NCBI GenBank assembly: GCA_031261125.1
Contig: JAISJZ010000061.1
Coordinates: 1-21,912 of the forward strand
DNA: 21,912 nt
Origin: Planctomycetaceae bacterium
Lineage (GTDB): Bacteria; Planctomycetota; Planctomycetia; Pirellulales; Thermoguttaceae
Direction: 5' to 3'
Part shown: in pieces, positions 6,595 through 14,639 of the stretch
How positions within the stretch are numbered: the first letter of the stretch is position 1
Layout: each line of letters starts with the position of its first letter
Translations under genes and position numbers: made by a program
The notes under the pieces: model-generated
Seen by the model: only the letters and a program-made list of their open reading frames with translations
What the model was told of the DNA's origin: nothing
The model's database searches: none

Positions 6595-8334
6595 TTAATC
6601 TTCTTTTGCCATCCGAATCACTTCATCGACCGATGTAATTCCGTTCAGCACTTTGCGCCAGCCGTTTTCCCGCAGCGTTTTCATACCGGCTTTTCGGGCC
6701 GCATCTTTGATTTCCTTCGATGTTTTGCCTTGACTTGCCAAGAGCCGAACTTCGTCCGTTGCCGTCAGCAATTCGTACAGTGCAATCCGTCCGCTATATC
6801 CGGTGTACCGGCACTCGGAACAACCGGCGGGACGGTACAACGGGTAACTATTCATTGATAATTGACTATTATCGAGAAACCGCCCAAAGTCATCGGGAAG
6901 ATTGACCGTTTCGTGCGTCTCTTCGTCAATTATCAATTTTCCGTTGTCAACTACCGATTCTTTCTTGCAGTGCGGACACAACCTTCTGACTAACCGCTGC
7001 GCCATTATGCCTTCGATAGTTGTACTTATCAGAAACGGTTCCACACCCATATCCGACAGCCGGGTGAACGCCCCTGCCGCATCGTTCGTGTGCAGTGTTG
7101 AGAAAACCAAATGCCCGGTTAACGACGCTTGAATTGCATTTTCCGCCGTTTCCAAGTCCCGAATTTCTCCGACGAGAACCACATCCGGGTCGTGCCGAAG
7201 AATCGCCCGCAAACTCGCCGCAAACGTTAAACCGACTTTCGTGTGAACCTGAATCTGATTGATACCTTCGAGTTGATATTCAATCGGGTCTTCTGTTGTA
7301 ATGATTTTCGTTTCTTCGTCTTTAATTTCGTTCAATGCCGAATACAGCGTCGTTGTTTTGCCCGAACCGGTAGGACCGGTGACCAAAATGATGCCGTGCG
7401 GCTGTTTAATCAACTTCAAAAATTGCTGATAAATATCGTCGTCCATTCCGACCCCGCGGAGCGTGAAATCCATTTTATCTTTATCGAGAATACGCATCAC
7501 GATGCCTTCGCCGTGCAGCATCGGAATAATGGACAGCCGCAAATCAATTTCCCGACCTTGGACTTTCAACTTAATGCGTCCGTCCTGCGGAATCCGCTTT
7601 TCGGCGATATTCAGGTGTGCCATAATTTTCAACCGGCTCACAATCGCGGATTGAAACCGGTTGATTTCTGGCGGCATCGGCTGCGTTTGCAGCACGCCGT
7701 CGATGCGGTATCGGACTTTCATACCGTGTTCCTGCGCTTCGATATGAATATCACTTGCCTTCGCTTCAACGGCTTCCGTGAGAATTTCGTTCACCAGCCG
7801 GACAACGCTTGCTTCCTGCGCCAGTTGTCCTTCGCCGGATTGGTCGAACTCCAAATCTTCAAGGACTTGAACGTCATCATCGACGTTTGCCATCAGTCCT
7901 TCAATCGTTTCGGCACCGACACCGAACCGGGACTTGATTAACTTGCCGAGTTCGTGCGGCAGAGCAACGACGGGCTTCACCGGTTTGCCGGTTGCGGCGG
8001 AAACGGAGTCAACGGCTTGTAGGTCGAACGGATTAGCGGTGGCAACGAAAAGCGAACCGTCCGCATCATAACCGATAGGAAAAACGTTGTGCTTGTGAAC
8101 GAGTTTTGCCGGAAAGTTTTCGAGAACGGAATCGTCTGTTTTGCTTTTTGCCAAATCGACGAGTTGCAGTTTCAGAGCGGCGGCAAGTTCGATGAACGCC
8201 CGCTCTTCGTTTTTTACGCCGAGAGAGGACAGCAGCGGCGCGAGCGGTTCGCTGTTCCGAAGGGTGCTGCGGAACAGTTGCAGTTGTGAAAAGTTCAAAC
8301 CGTTCAGGTCGGCAAGAGCAGTAAAATGAATCAT
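6595..8334 (-). CDS. Type II secretion / type IV pilus assembly ATPase (GspE/PilB family)
   Basis: Encodes 579 residues, the usual length. It is a hexameric cytoplasmic ATPase that powers pseudopilus or pilus assembly. The N-terminal MshEN-type domain spans about 40-160. The ATPase follows with Walker A GPTGSGKT (320-327), Asp box 'TTEDPIEYQ' (346-354), Walker B 'VVLVGEIRD' (385-393) and His box 'TGHLVFSTLHTND' (406-418). A zinc-binding tetracysteine is C453, C456, C505 and C508. The 48 residues between the cysteine pairs exceed the roughly 29 of E. coli GspE; part of this spacer is encoded by an AT-rich segment with inverted repeats. The gene sits upstream of hisB, and a broken gspF lies 6 kb away on the other strand. 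GspE and PilB cannot be separated from sequence alone. Confidence 0.95.
   Translation of the reverse strand: MIHFTALADLNGLNFSQLQLFRSTLRNSEPLAPLLSSLGVKNEERAFIELAAALKLQLVDLAKSKTDDSVLENFPAKLVHKHNVFPIGYDADGSLFVATANPFDLQAVDSVSAATGKPVKPVVALPHELGKLIKSRFGVGAETIEGLMANVDDDVQVLEDLEFDQSGEGQLAQEASVVRLVNEILTEAVEAKASDIHIEAQEHGMKVRYRIDGVLQTQPMPPEINRFQSAIVSRLKIMAHLNIAEKRIPQDGRIKLKVQGREIDLRLSIIPMLHGEGIVMRILDKDKMDFTLRGVGMDDDIYQQFLKLIKQPHGIILVTGPTGSGKTTTLYSALNEIKDEETKIITTEDPIEYQLEGINQIQVHTKVGLTFAASLRAILRHDPDVVLVGEIRDLETAENAIQASLTGHLVFSTLHTNDAAGAFTRLSDMGVEPFLISTTIEGIMAQRLVRRLCPHCKKESVVDNGKLIIDEETHETVNLPDDFGRFLDNSQLSMNSYPLYRPAGCSECRYTGYSGRIALYELLTATDEVRLLASQGKTSKEIKDAARKAGMKTLRENGWRKVLNGITSVDEVIRMAKED
6854..6937. 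repeat. 84-bp in-frame segment bounded by 13-bp inverted repeats inside gspE
   Basis: ATTGATAATTGAC at 6854-6866 is the exact reverse complement of GTCAATTATCAAT at 6925-6937. The interval is 84 bases, 28 codons, so it keeps the gspE frame. It is AT-rich relative to its surroundings and falls exactly in the enlarged spacer between the two zinc-binding cysteine pairs. It could be a small palindromic element that entered the gene, or locally expanded sequence. Confidence 0.5.
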
Positions 8335-8340
8335 AAGGTC

Positions 8341-8369
8341 ATTCTACTGTTATTGCGGTTAATTTGAAA
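8341..8369 (-). promoter_or_regulatory. Candidate promoter for gspE, predicted leaderless
   Basis: On the minus strand TTTCAA (8364-8369), a 17-base spacer and TAGAAT (8341-8346) lie 6 bases before the gspE ATG at 8334. The predicted transcription start coincides with the A of the start codon, and no Shine-Dalgarno sequence is present. Confidence 0.4.
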
Positions 8370-8384
8370 GAGGTGTTATTGGAT

Positions 8385-8400
8385 GCGGGCATAAGCCCGC
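8385..8400. repeat. Palindrome GCGGGC-ATAA-GCCCGC in divergent spacer
   Basis: Perfect 6-bp GC stem with a 4-base loop between the divergent gspE and lptB genes. It lies upstream of both, so a terminator role is unlikely. It may be an operator or a REP-like dispersed palindrome. Confidence 0.5.
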
Positions 8401-8418
8401 TGCTTGTTAATTTTCCTC

Positions 8419-8447
8419 TTGACGCAGAACGGCAGAAAAGTTAACAG
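8419..8447 (+). promoter_or_regulatory. Weak candidate promoter for the lptB-kdsD-kdsC group
   Basis: TTGACG (8419-8424), a 17-base spacer and TAACAG (8442-8447). The -35 is good and the -10 poor. A tandem ATTAAGA ATTAAGA stretch follows, just before the lptB start. Confidence 0.3.
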
Positions 8448-8482
8448 TCGAGAGTTGAAAATTAAGAATTAAGAACAAATCA

Positions 8483-9682
8483 ATGACCGGCGAAAATGTT
8501 ATTTCTCCTTCGGCTGTTTTGAATGTCGAAGGACTTGTCAAGATTTACGGCAAACGCCGCGTCGTCGATGGTGTGAGTTTTCACGTCAACAAAGGCGAAA
8601 TCGTCGGACTGCTTGGTCCGAATGGGGCGGGTAAAACAACGAGTTTCCGAATGGCGTGCGGTCTTATCAACACGAACGGCGGCATCGTGCATCTGGGCGG
8701 ACAAGACGTTACCAACTGGGCAATGTACCGCCGAAGCCGGGAAGGCGGAATGGGCTATCTGCCGCAGGAAAAAAGCGTTTTCCAAAAATTGAGCGTTCAG
8801 AATAATCTGCTTGCTGTAATGGAAATGCTGGGGATGAAACGCTCTGAACGGAAAAAACGCTGCGATGAATTATTGGAAAAATTTCACTTGACGCACCTTC
8901 GCCGCAATTACGGCGGCGGTCTTTCCGGCGGAGAACGCCGACGGCTAGAAATCGCCCGCGCCCTCGTTTCCAACCCGAAAATTATTCTCCTCGATGAACC
9001 GTTTGCCGCCGTCGACCCGATTACCGTTACCGGGATTCAAGACATTATCCGGCAACTGTCCCAAGACGGTATTGCGATTCTTATCACCGACCATTCCGTT
9101 CAGGATACGCTGCAAATCACGCAGCGCAGTTATGTTATTCAAGCCGGTCAAGTTCTCTGCCACGGAACGCCGGAAGAAGTGTTGGGCAATCCCGAAGCAC
9201 GCAAAGTATATTTCGGCGAAAATGTCAGTGTTGAACAGATTCGTCCCGGTTTTACAGCGGCTGGCAAAACGGATTGGGCAGTGGTTGGACAGAATGAAGT
9301 TGCAAAGCATACAACGTTTTTGGGACATCGGCACCGTCCGCCGTCCGCCGCGCCGGCTGCGGTTCAGGATAATCCCTATTCCGACCCGGAATGGGATACG
9401 ATTGTCTTGAAACCGGAAAACAGGAAATTGCCGGAAGATAAAAAATTAGCGGCGAATTTTAATTCGCAATCAGAAGAGCAAAGTACGCCTTCGGCAGACA
9501 AACGCAGCCGGCTGCTCGGCAAACGTCTGACGCAGTCCGCGATTACGATGCCGGAGCGTCCGGTGGTTCAGAATGAAGCCGGATTTTCAGAATCCGGCTC
9601 GCTGCCGGAAGACAAACCGGAAGCGGGGATGTCCGGCATCATCCGCTCGCTTGGCGCACGGATTTGGGCTAAAACACGCTGA
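8483..9682 (+). CDS. lptB: LPS export ABC ATPase LptB with a long C-terminal tail
   Basis: The first 245 residues are an LptB-type ABC ATPase, which drives lipopolysaccharide extraction from the inner membrane with LptFG. Walker A GPNGAGKT is at 45-52, the Q-loop at 'GYLPQE' (91-96), the signature LSGGE at 147-151, Walker B 'IILLDE' at 167-172 and the switch histidine at H204. 'YFGENV' (243-248) marks the usual LptB end. An additional 150 or so residues follow, hydrophilic and rich in Pro, Ser and Glu, apparently disordered, ending with a short 'GIIRSLGARIWAKTR' that may form an amphipathic helix. E. coli LptB has about 241 residues in total. The gene heads a cluster with kdsD, kdsC and an LptC/LptA-like gene. 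No Shine-Dalgarno site is visible. Confidence 0.92.
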   Translation: MTGENVISPSAVLNVEGLVKIYGKRRVVDGVSFHVNKGEIVGLLGPNGAGKTTSFRMACGLINTNGGIVHLGGQDVTNWAMYRRSREGGMGYLPQEKSVFQKLSVQNNLLAVMEMLGMKRSERKKRCDELLEKFHLTHLRRNYGGGLSGGERRRLEIARALVSNPKIILLDEPFAAVDPITVTGIQDIIRQLSQDGIAILITDHSVQDTLQITQRSYVIQAGQVLCHGTPEEVLGNPEARKVYFGENVSVEQIRPGFTAAGKTDWAVVGQNEVAKHTTFLGHRHRPPSAAPAAVQDNPYSDPEWDTIVLKPENRKLPEDKKLAANFNSQSEEQSTPSADKRSRLLGKRLTQSAITMPERPVVQNEAGFSESGSLPEDKPEAGMSGIIRSLGARIWAKTR

Positions 9683-9697
9683 CCGGCATTTTTACTC

Positions 9698-9726
9698 TTG
9701 TCCGGTTTCGGAAAAATCGTTATTCT
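9698..9726 (+). promoter_or_regulatory. Weak candidate internal promoter before kdsD
   Basis: TTGTCC (9698-9703), a 17-base spacer and TATTCT (9721-9726) in the 79-base gap between lptB and kdsD. Confidence 0.25.
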
Positions 9727-9761
9727 GCCGCAACCCCTATTTTTCTGTTTTCTTTTTCCCG

Positions 9762-10790
9762 ATGCCGGACGTTTTATCACTCGGAAAACAAATTTTAGAA
9801 CAAGAAGCCCAATCGCTGCGGAACTTGTCGCAATCGCTGGATGCCCGGTTTCTGCAAGCGGTCTATTACGTTCTGCAATGCGAAGGAAACGTTATCGCCA
9901 GCGGTATCGGTAAAGCCGGTTTAATCGGGCAAAAATTGTCTGCAACGTTCGCGTCAACCGGTACGCCGTCGCACTTTCTTCATCCGGCAGAAGCAATTCA
10001 CGGCGATTTAGGAAAAATCGGAAAAAAGGATATTGTCCTGTTTCTTTCGCAAAGCGGAGAAACGGAAGAAATTACCCGGCTGCTTCCTCCGATTCGGCAA
10101 TTCGGTGTTCCGATTTTGGCAATCACGGCATCGGAGAAAAACACGCTTGCCCGAAGTGCTGATGCCGTGCTGTGTATCGGGCAGTTGAATGAAGCCGATA
10201 CGCTGGGCTTGGCACCGAGTACGAGTACAACGGCGATGCTGGCGTTGGGCGATGCGTTAGCGTTGACAGCGAGTCAACGGCGGCGGTTTCGTGCGGAGGA
10301 CTTTGCCGTGTTTCACCCCGGCGGAGCATTGGGGCGGAAGTTGTCGCTGGTCGATGACCAGATGAGAACGCTTGACCGGTGCCGGATTGCGCCGGACAAC
10401 GAGACGGTGCGGGACGTGTTCGTGCGGCACCGGATTGCCGGACGGCGCAGCGGTGCCGTTTTATTGACGAACGAACACGGAAAACTCTCCGGTATTTTCA
10501 CCGACAGCGACCTTGCCCGGTTATTTGAAAAGCGGAACGAATATCTGTTTGACCAGCCGATTCGCAATGTGATGACTGCCGAACCGGCTTCGGTATTAAG
10601 CGGTACAAAGATGCCGGCAGCGGTTGCCGTGATGGGGGAAAAGCGGATTAGCGAATTGCCGGTAGTAAATGAAAACGGCGAGCCGGTCGGAATGTTGGAT
10701 ATTACCGATGTCGTGGCGGTGTTTCCCGAATGGACGGAGGCATTTCCGCAAGTTGAGAGCGAGACACCGAAATTGAAAATAGCAGCGTAA
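9762..10790 (+). CDS. kdsD: Arabinose-5-phosphate isomerase (KdsD/KpsF/GutQ)
   Basis: Encodes 342 residues, close to the usual 320-330. It interconverts ribulose 5-phosphate and arabinose 5-phosphate, the first committed step towards KDO, the inner-core sugar of LPS. An N-terminal SIS domain (about 40-170) contains 'ASGIGKAGLIGQKLSATFASTG' and 'LSQSGETEEI'. The diagnostic 'FHPGGALGRKL' is at 184-194. Two CBS domains follow (about 210-320), with 'GIFTDSDLAR' and 'GMLDITDVV'. The start at 9762 matches the family N-terminus; the open frame extends upstream into lptB without homology. Its TAA overlaps the kdsC ATG as TAATG, which implies translational coupling. Confidence 0.95.
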   Translation: MPDVLSLGKQILEQEAQSLRNLSQSLDARFLQAVYYVLQCEGNVIASGIGKAGLIGQKLSATFASTGTPSHFLHPAEAIHGDLGKIGKKDIVLFLSQSGETEEITRLLPPIRQFGVPILAITASEKNTLARSADAVLCIGQLNEADTLGLAPSTSTTAMLALGDALALTASQRRRFRAEDFAVFHPGGALGRKLSLVDDQMRTLDRCRIAPDNETVRDVFVRHRIAGRRSGAVLLTNEHGKLSGIFTDSDLARLFEKRNEYLFDQPIRNVMTAEPASVLSGTKMPAAVAVMGEKRISELPVVNENGEPVGMLDITDVVAVFPEWTEAFPQVESETPKLKIAA

Positions 10791-11278
10791 TGAATAAGTT
10801 ACAAACGAAACAAATCCGAATGATTTTGTCCGACGTTGACGGCGTGTTGACGGACGGCACCTTATACTACGATCATTCGGGAAACATCGGCAAAGGATTC
10901 AGTACGCTCGACGGCTACGGTATCAGTGCCTGGCTTAAAAGCGGGTTTGAATTCGGCATTGTTACCGGTCGGGACGACCCGTGCGTTGCCTGCCGGGCAA
11001 AGGATTTGCACATCGGCATCTATCACGCCGGAATCACAGACAAGAGAACAACGGTCGAAAACATTGCGAAGGAATTCGGACTTCCGTTAGAACAGATGGC
11101 GTTTATCGGCGATGATTTGCCGGACTTGCCGGCGTTGCAGATTTGCGGATTTGCCGCCGCGGTTTCCAATGCAACGGAAGCCGTGAAGCAGATCGCTGAT
11201 TATATTACGGTCCGCAGCGGCGGCACCGGTGCTGTCAGGGAATTGATTGATTTACTACTTTTACAATGCGAACGTTAG
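10790..11278 (+). CDS. kdsC: KDO-8-phosphate phosphatase (KdsC, HAD family)
   Basis: Encodes 162 residues, a cap-less HAD phosphatase of the KdsC type that releases phosphate from KDO 8-phosphate. Motif I is 'DVDGVLTDG' (15-23, catalytic D15 and D17), motif II 'IVTGRDD' (57-63), the conserved Lys is K85 in 'GITDKRTTVE', and motif IV is 'GDDLPDLP' (107-114). KdsC normally forms a tetramer. The gene overlaps kdsD by one base at its start and the next gene by 13 bases at its end, so it is firmly within an operon. The KDO-8-phosphate synthase kdsA is not in the window. Confidence 0.94.
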   Translation: MNKLQTKQIRMILSDVDGVLTDGTLYYDHSGNIGKGFSTLDGYGISAWLKSGFEFGIVTGRDDPCVACRAKDLHIGIYHAGITDKRTTVENIAKEFGLPLEQMAFIGDDLPDLPALQICGFAAAVSNATEAVKQIADYITVRSGGTGAVRELIDLLLLQCER

Positions 11279-14200
11279 CGACCGTAATCAGTTTTATGCT
11301 GTTCACCGGGCTGTACGCTTTGTACGGCTGGGTTGCGGTACCGGTGTTTCTACCGCCGCCGGACGAACGTCACTACGCCGAAGTTCTGTCAGGGAATCAG
11401 GAAAATCCGTCCCGCGAGGAAGTTGCCCCGTATCTGCCGCTTCTGCCCGAAGGCGAATGGGAACGTAATCCGAAAATTGACCTGCATTATCTTCAATTCG
11501 GTGATACCGTGATTCTGTTCAGCAAAGACACGATTGACGGTAAATACGCCCGGCTGGAACCGTGTACCGTGCTGATGATACCCGGTCTGACGGACTCCGC
11601 ATTGACGGAGAAAGAACGGCAGGAAAAAATTCAGGAAGGCATTGTTCTGCGTGCGCCGCTGTACGCCGAAATTGAATTCGACCAAGATTTTAATTTCGGG
11701 CAAATTGCAGCAAAAACGCCGAACATTACCGGCTGCAAACTCTACGGCAAAGTAACGATTAGCAGCGCAATGAAGCCCGGCGCGGACGATGACTTATATC
11801 TTGAAACGGAGAATATCAGCATTTCCGAATCATCGGCACTGACCCGAATTACCACATTGAAAGATGTCCGGTTCCGGTACGGAGGCAATTCCGGCAGCGG
11901 TTCCGTTCTGACGATGGAACTAACGCCGCAGAATCCGAAGAACCCCAAATCGCCGAAAGAGTTGAACCGGGTACAATTCGAGAAATTGAAACAACTGCAA
12001 CTCATTGTAAAAGATGAAAAAAACGGAGAAAAAAATGATGATAAACCGGCGGTGATTGATATACATTGTCAACGGGAATTTTATTTCCGCCGGGAAAAAA
12101 CGCCGCAGAATTGGATTGCCAGTTTCTTGGGCAATACCGAAATTGTCCGAACGAATCCCGATGGAACGCAGGACAATTTAGATGCCGAGGAAGTCCACCT
12201 ACGATTCATCTCGTCCGGCAAAGCGGTTTCACCGCCGGTGAAAGGGGCAGCGATGCCGCCGTTGAAAACAACGGCACCGCCGAAAGCGGCAACGGCGTTA
12301 TCAACGCTGCAGCCGACAAGTTTTGTTGCCGCCGGCAAACCGGCACGCAGCGGACAGCCCGCCGTTCCGGTAATACTCCGCAGTCAGCAAAGCGACGGCG
12401 TATTGATGAGCGGCGACAGAATCCTGTACGACATTGCCAAGAATTTTCTTGCCGTTGAAACGCAAACATCCAAGGAAGTCGAAATCGTTCTGCAAAACAA
12501 GTATTTCATTCGGACGGAAAAAAGTTTTCAATATACCCTCGGTAAGGAAACCGACGTTATCGGCGTATTATCTTCGCCCGGCAAGGGAACGCTGCGCGGT
12601 AATATCGGTGATGAAAAAATGCCGAAGAATATCTTTTTATCGTGGAACGCTTTGCAAATTGCCCCGTGTCCGGTGTCGAAAGAACAAGTGCTGATTCAAC
12701 TTTGGAGCGGCATCAGTGCAGAAGTGCAGGATTTCGGAAAAATGACCGCCGATAAACTGGACTTTTGGTGCAAGAAAGAAGAATTACCACAGAAAGAAAA
12801 ATCATTACAGAACAGTAGTTTCATTCCAGACCGGGCGATGGTGAAAGACAAAGTTCGGTTCACAAATGATAAAGGACTTTGCAGCGTCAACCGGATGGAC
12901 ATTTTTTTTGAAACGGTGAACACCGCCGGTATGACAAAACAATCCCGATGGACACCGAAAATTCTTACCGATGATGCTCCGCTGCCTTCCGATGGCCGGC
13001 AGATAAATCCGATACAGCAGGTTCAATACACGCAGCCGAATTCAGTACAACACACTGCGCCGATGTTAAAACCGCTGACGCAGCGACCGGCAGTTGTTCC
13101 GCTGTATCAAGCCCAGCCGGAACGTCCCGTCGCCGCTTCCGTCAAAGAACCGGTAACGGCATCGCCGAATGTACCGGTACAGCGTCCGTTTTCTGTTGCA
13201 CAGCAAAATTTACTTGGAATGAACGGGCAGTCCGGTGCCGGTTATGAAATTACCGGCGAACAGATGCGGATGCTTGTCAGAAATACGGCAGGACAATCTA
13301 ATGTCGAAACATTGGTGTTGGAAGGCGGCGTGGTCATTGAAGAAAAACTTACGGACAACACCAAAGGCGGACTTGTCCGAATCACCGGCAATGAAGTACA
13401 GGTTTGGAATCCGTCCGCACCGGATACGCAAATCAAAATTTCCGGCGATGCGTCCCGCCGGGCGGTGTTCACCGGGCGCGGTGCCGAACTGACCGCTCAA
13501 GAAATCAACGTTGACCGGGCAAGCAATAAAATCTGGTCGCCCGGTGCCGGTGTGTTAACCGCAAACACAGCAAACGTAAAAATGCCCGCGGCAGCCGGTG
13601 AACAAAGCGTTGCTCTCGTTCCGATGAAGCAGGCGAACTCAATTCAGGATAGCCGCTTGACCGTCGAATGGAATCAGGAAATGCGTTTTGACGGGCAGCG
13701 TCTTCAATTCCTCGGTAAAGCAGACCGGTTCGGCAATCGGGTCAAAACGCTGTATCAGGACAAAGCCGTTTGGTGCGACATTATGGAAATTCATCTGAAC
13801 CGGTTCGTTAGTTTGTTCGATGATAAATCCGGGATAAAACCCGAAGCGGAAGTCATTCAATGTGCTAACGATGTCTATATCATCAGCGAGGAATATGATG
13901 AAAACCGGAAACTGAAATCAAAGGACAGCGCACGGTTCGCCAAACTGCGGTACCAGATTGCGTCGAACACGTTTGTTGCCGAGGGACCGGGTGTCCTGCG
14001 TTCGATGTCGCTTGGTTCCGGCAAGGGGTTTGCGGATTCGGCAATAAAGATTCCCGGTGCGGTCAATGCTGCCGATGCGAAACAAGGCAAGTTGAACTTT
14101 TTATCGGTTTGGTTTTTGAATTATGTCCGCGGCACGTTCCTGGGCGTGCAGAAAAATGTTGACATTCAAGGACGGGTTCAAGCCGTGTATTGTCCGGCGG

Positions 14201-14559
14201 ATTCGTGGGACGATGTGATTGACATTGATAATCAGAGTGCGGCGCGGTACAAGGGGTATATCTTGGAGTGTGAGCAGTTGCAAATCACGGAACTGCCGGA
14301 CCCCGCGGAGAACGGCAAACCGGCGGCGGAGTTGACTGCGTCCGGCAACGCAAAGATTGACGGCAGCAAGATTTACGGTTCGGCTCAAACGATTAAATAT
14401 AATCAGGCGAAGAGTACGGTGATGTTTGACGGCAAAGCCCGAATTCACACATTGGAACAGGGCAAAAAATCGGAACAGTCGGCGGAAATGATTCAGTACA
14501 ACATCGAAACCGGTGCCGTCCGGCTAAATCAGTCGCAAGGTATTACAATAACGCGGTGA
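11266..14559 (+). CDS. Very large LptC/LptA-like (OstA-domain) LPS transport protein
   Basis: Encodes 1097 residues with one N-terminal membrane anchor (about 5-30, ending 'YALYGWVAVPVFLPPP') and a long predicted periplasmic part. Proline-rich linkers at about 318-370 and 567-650 divide it into three beta-rich blocks. The final 100 residues, 'ELTASGNAKIDGSKIYGSAQ...SAEMIQYNIETGAVRL', resemble the repeating strands of LptA/OstA, which form a hydrophobic bridge for LPS. LptC is about 190 residues with the same single-anchor layout, and LptA about 185. The 13-base overlap with kdsC and the company of lptB and kdsD mirror kdsD-kdsC-lptC-lptA-lptB of proteobacteria, so a combined LptC-LptA role is inferred. 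I see no outer-membrane barrel domain, so it is not a full LptD. Confidence 0.75.
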   Translation: MRTLATVISFMLFTGLYALYGWVAVPVFLPPPDERHYAEVLSGNQENPSREEVAPYLPLLPEGEWERNPKIDLHYLQFGDTVILFSKDTIDGKYARLEPCTVLMIPGLTDSALTEKERQEKIQEGIVLRAPLYAEIEFDQDFNFGQIAAKTPNITGCKLYGKVTISSAMKPGADDDLYLETENISISESSALTRITTLKDVRFRYGGNSGSGSVLTMELTPQNPKNPKSPKELNRVQFEKLKQLQLIVKDEKNGEKNDDKPAVIDIHCQREFYFRREKTPQNWIASFLGNTEIVRTNPDGTQDNLDAEEVHLRFISSGKAVSPPVKGAAMPPLKTTAPPKAATALSTLQPTSFVAAGKPARSGQPAVPVILRSQQSDGVLMSGDRILYDIAKNFLAVETQTSKEVEIVLQNKYFIRTEKSFQYTLGKETDVIGVLSSPGKGTLRGNIGDEKMPKNIFLSWNALQIAPCPVSKEQVLIQLWSGISAEVQDFGKMTADKLDFWCKKEELPQKEKSLQNSSFIPDRAMVKDKVRFTNDKGLCSVNRMDIFFETVNTAGMTKQSRWTPKILTDDAPLPSDGRQINPIQQVQYTQPNSVQHTAPMLKPLTQRPAVVPLYQAQPERPVAASVKEPVTASPNVPVQRPFSVAQQNLLGMNGQSGAGYEITGEQMRMLVRNTAGQSNVETLVLEGGVVIEEKLTDNTKGGLVRITGNEVQVWNPSAPDTQIKISGDASRRAVFTGRGAELTAQEINVDRASNKIWSPGAGVLTANTANVKMPAAAGEQSVALVPMKQANSIQDSRLTVEWNQEMRFDGQRLQFLGKADRFGNRVKTLYQDKAVWCDIMEIHLNRFVSLFDDKSGIKPEAEVIQCANDVYIISEEYDENRKLKSKDSARFAKLRYQIASNTFVAEGPGVLRSMSLGSGKGFADSAIKIPGAVNAADAKQGKLNFLSVWFLNYVRGTFLGVQKNVDIQGRVQAVYCPADSWDDVIDIDNQSAARYKGYILECEQLQITELPDPAENGKPAAELTASGNAKIDGSKIYGSAQTIKYNQAKSTVMFDGKARIHTLEQGKKSEQSAEMIQYNIETGAVRLNQSQGITITR

Positions 14560-14595
14560 TGATACTCCCTGATTTCGCCTGAACCGGTCTGACGG

Positions 14596-14633
14596 TACAA
14601 TGATATTGCGATAAATTCTATCCGTACCGGAGA
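14596..14633 (+). promoter_or_regulatory. Candidate -10 box and ribosome binding site of gspF
   Basis: TACAAT at 14596-14601 is a good -10 box with only a weak -35 upstream. GGAGA at 14629-14633 lies 6 bases before the ATG at 14640 and is one of the few clear Shine-Dalgarno sites in the window. Confidence 0.4.
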
Positions 14634-14639
14634 ACTCCA

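Noticed and set aside
7243..7941. Plus-strand open frame of 232 codons opposite gspE
   Set aside because: Antisense to the conserved ATPase core, with no domain or ribosome site.
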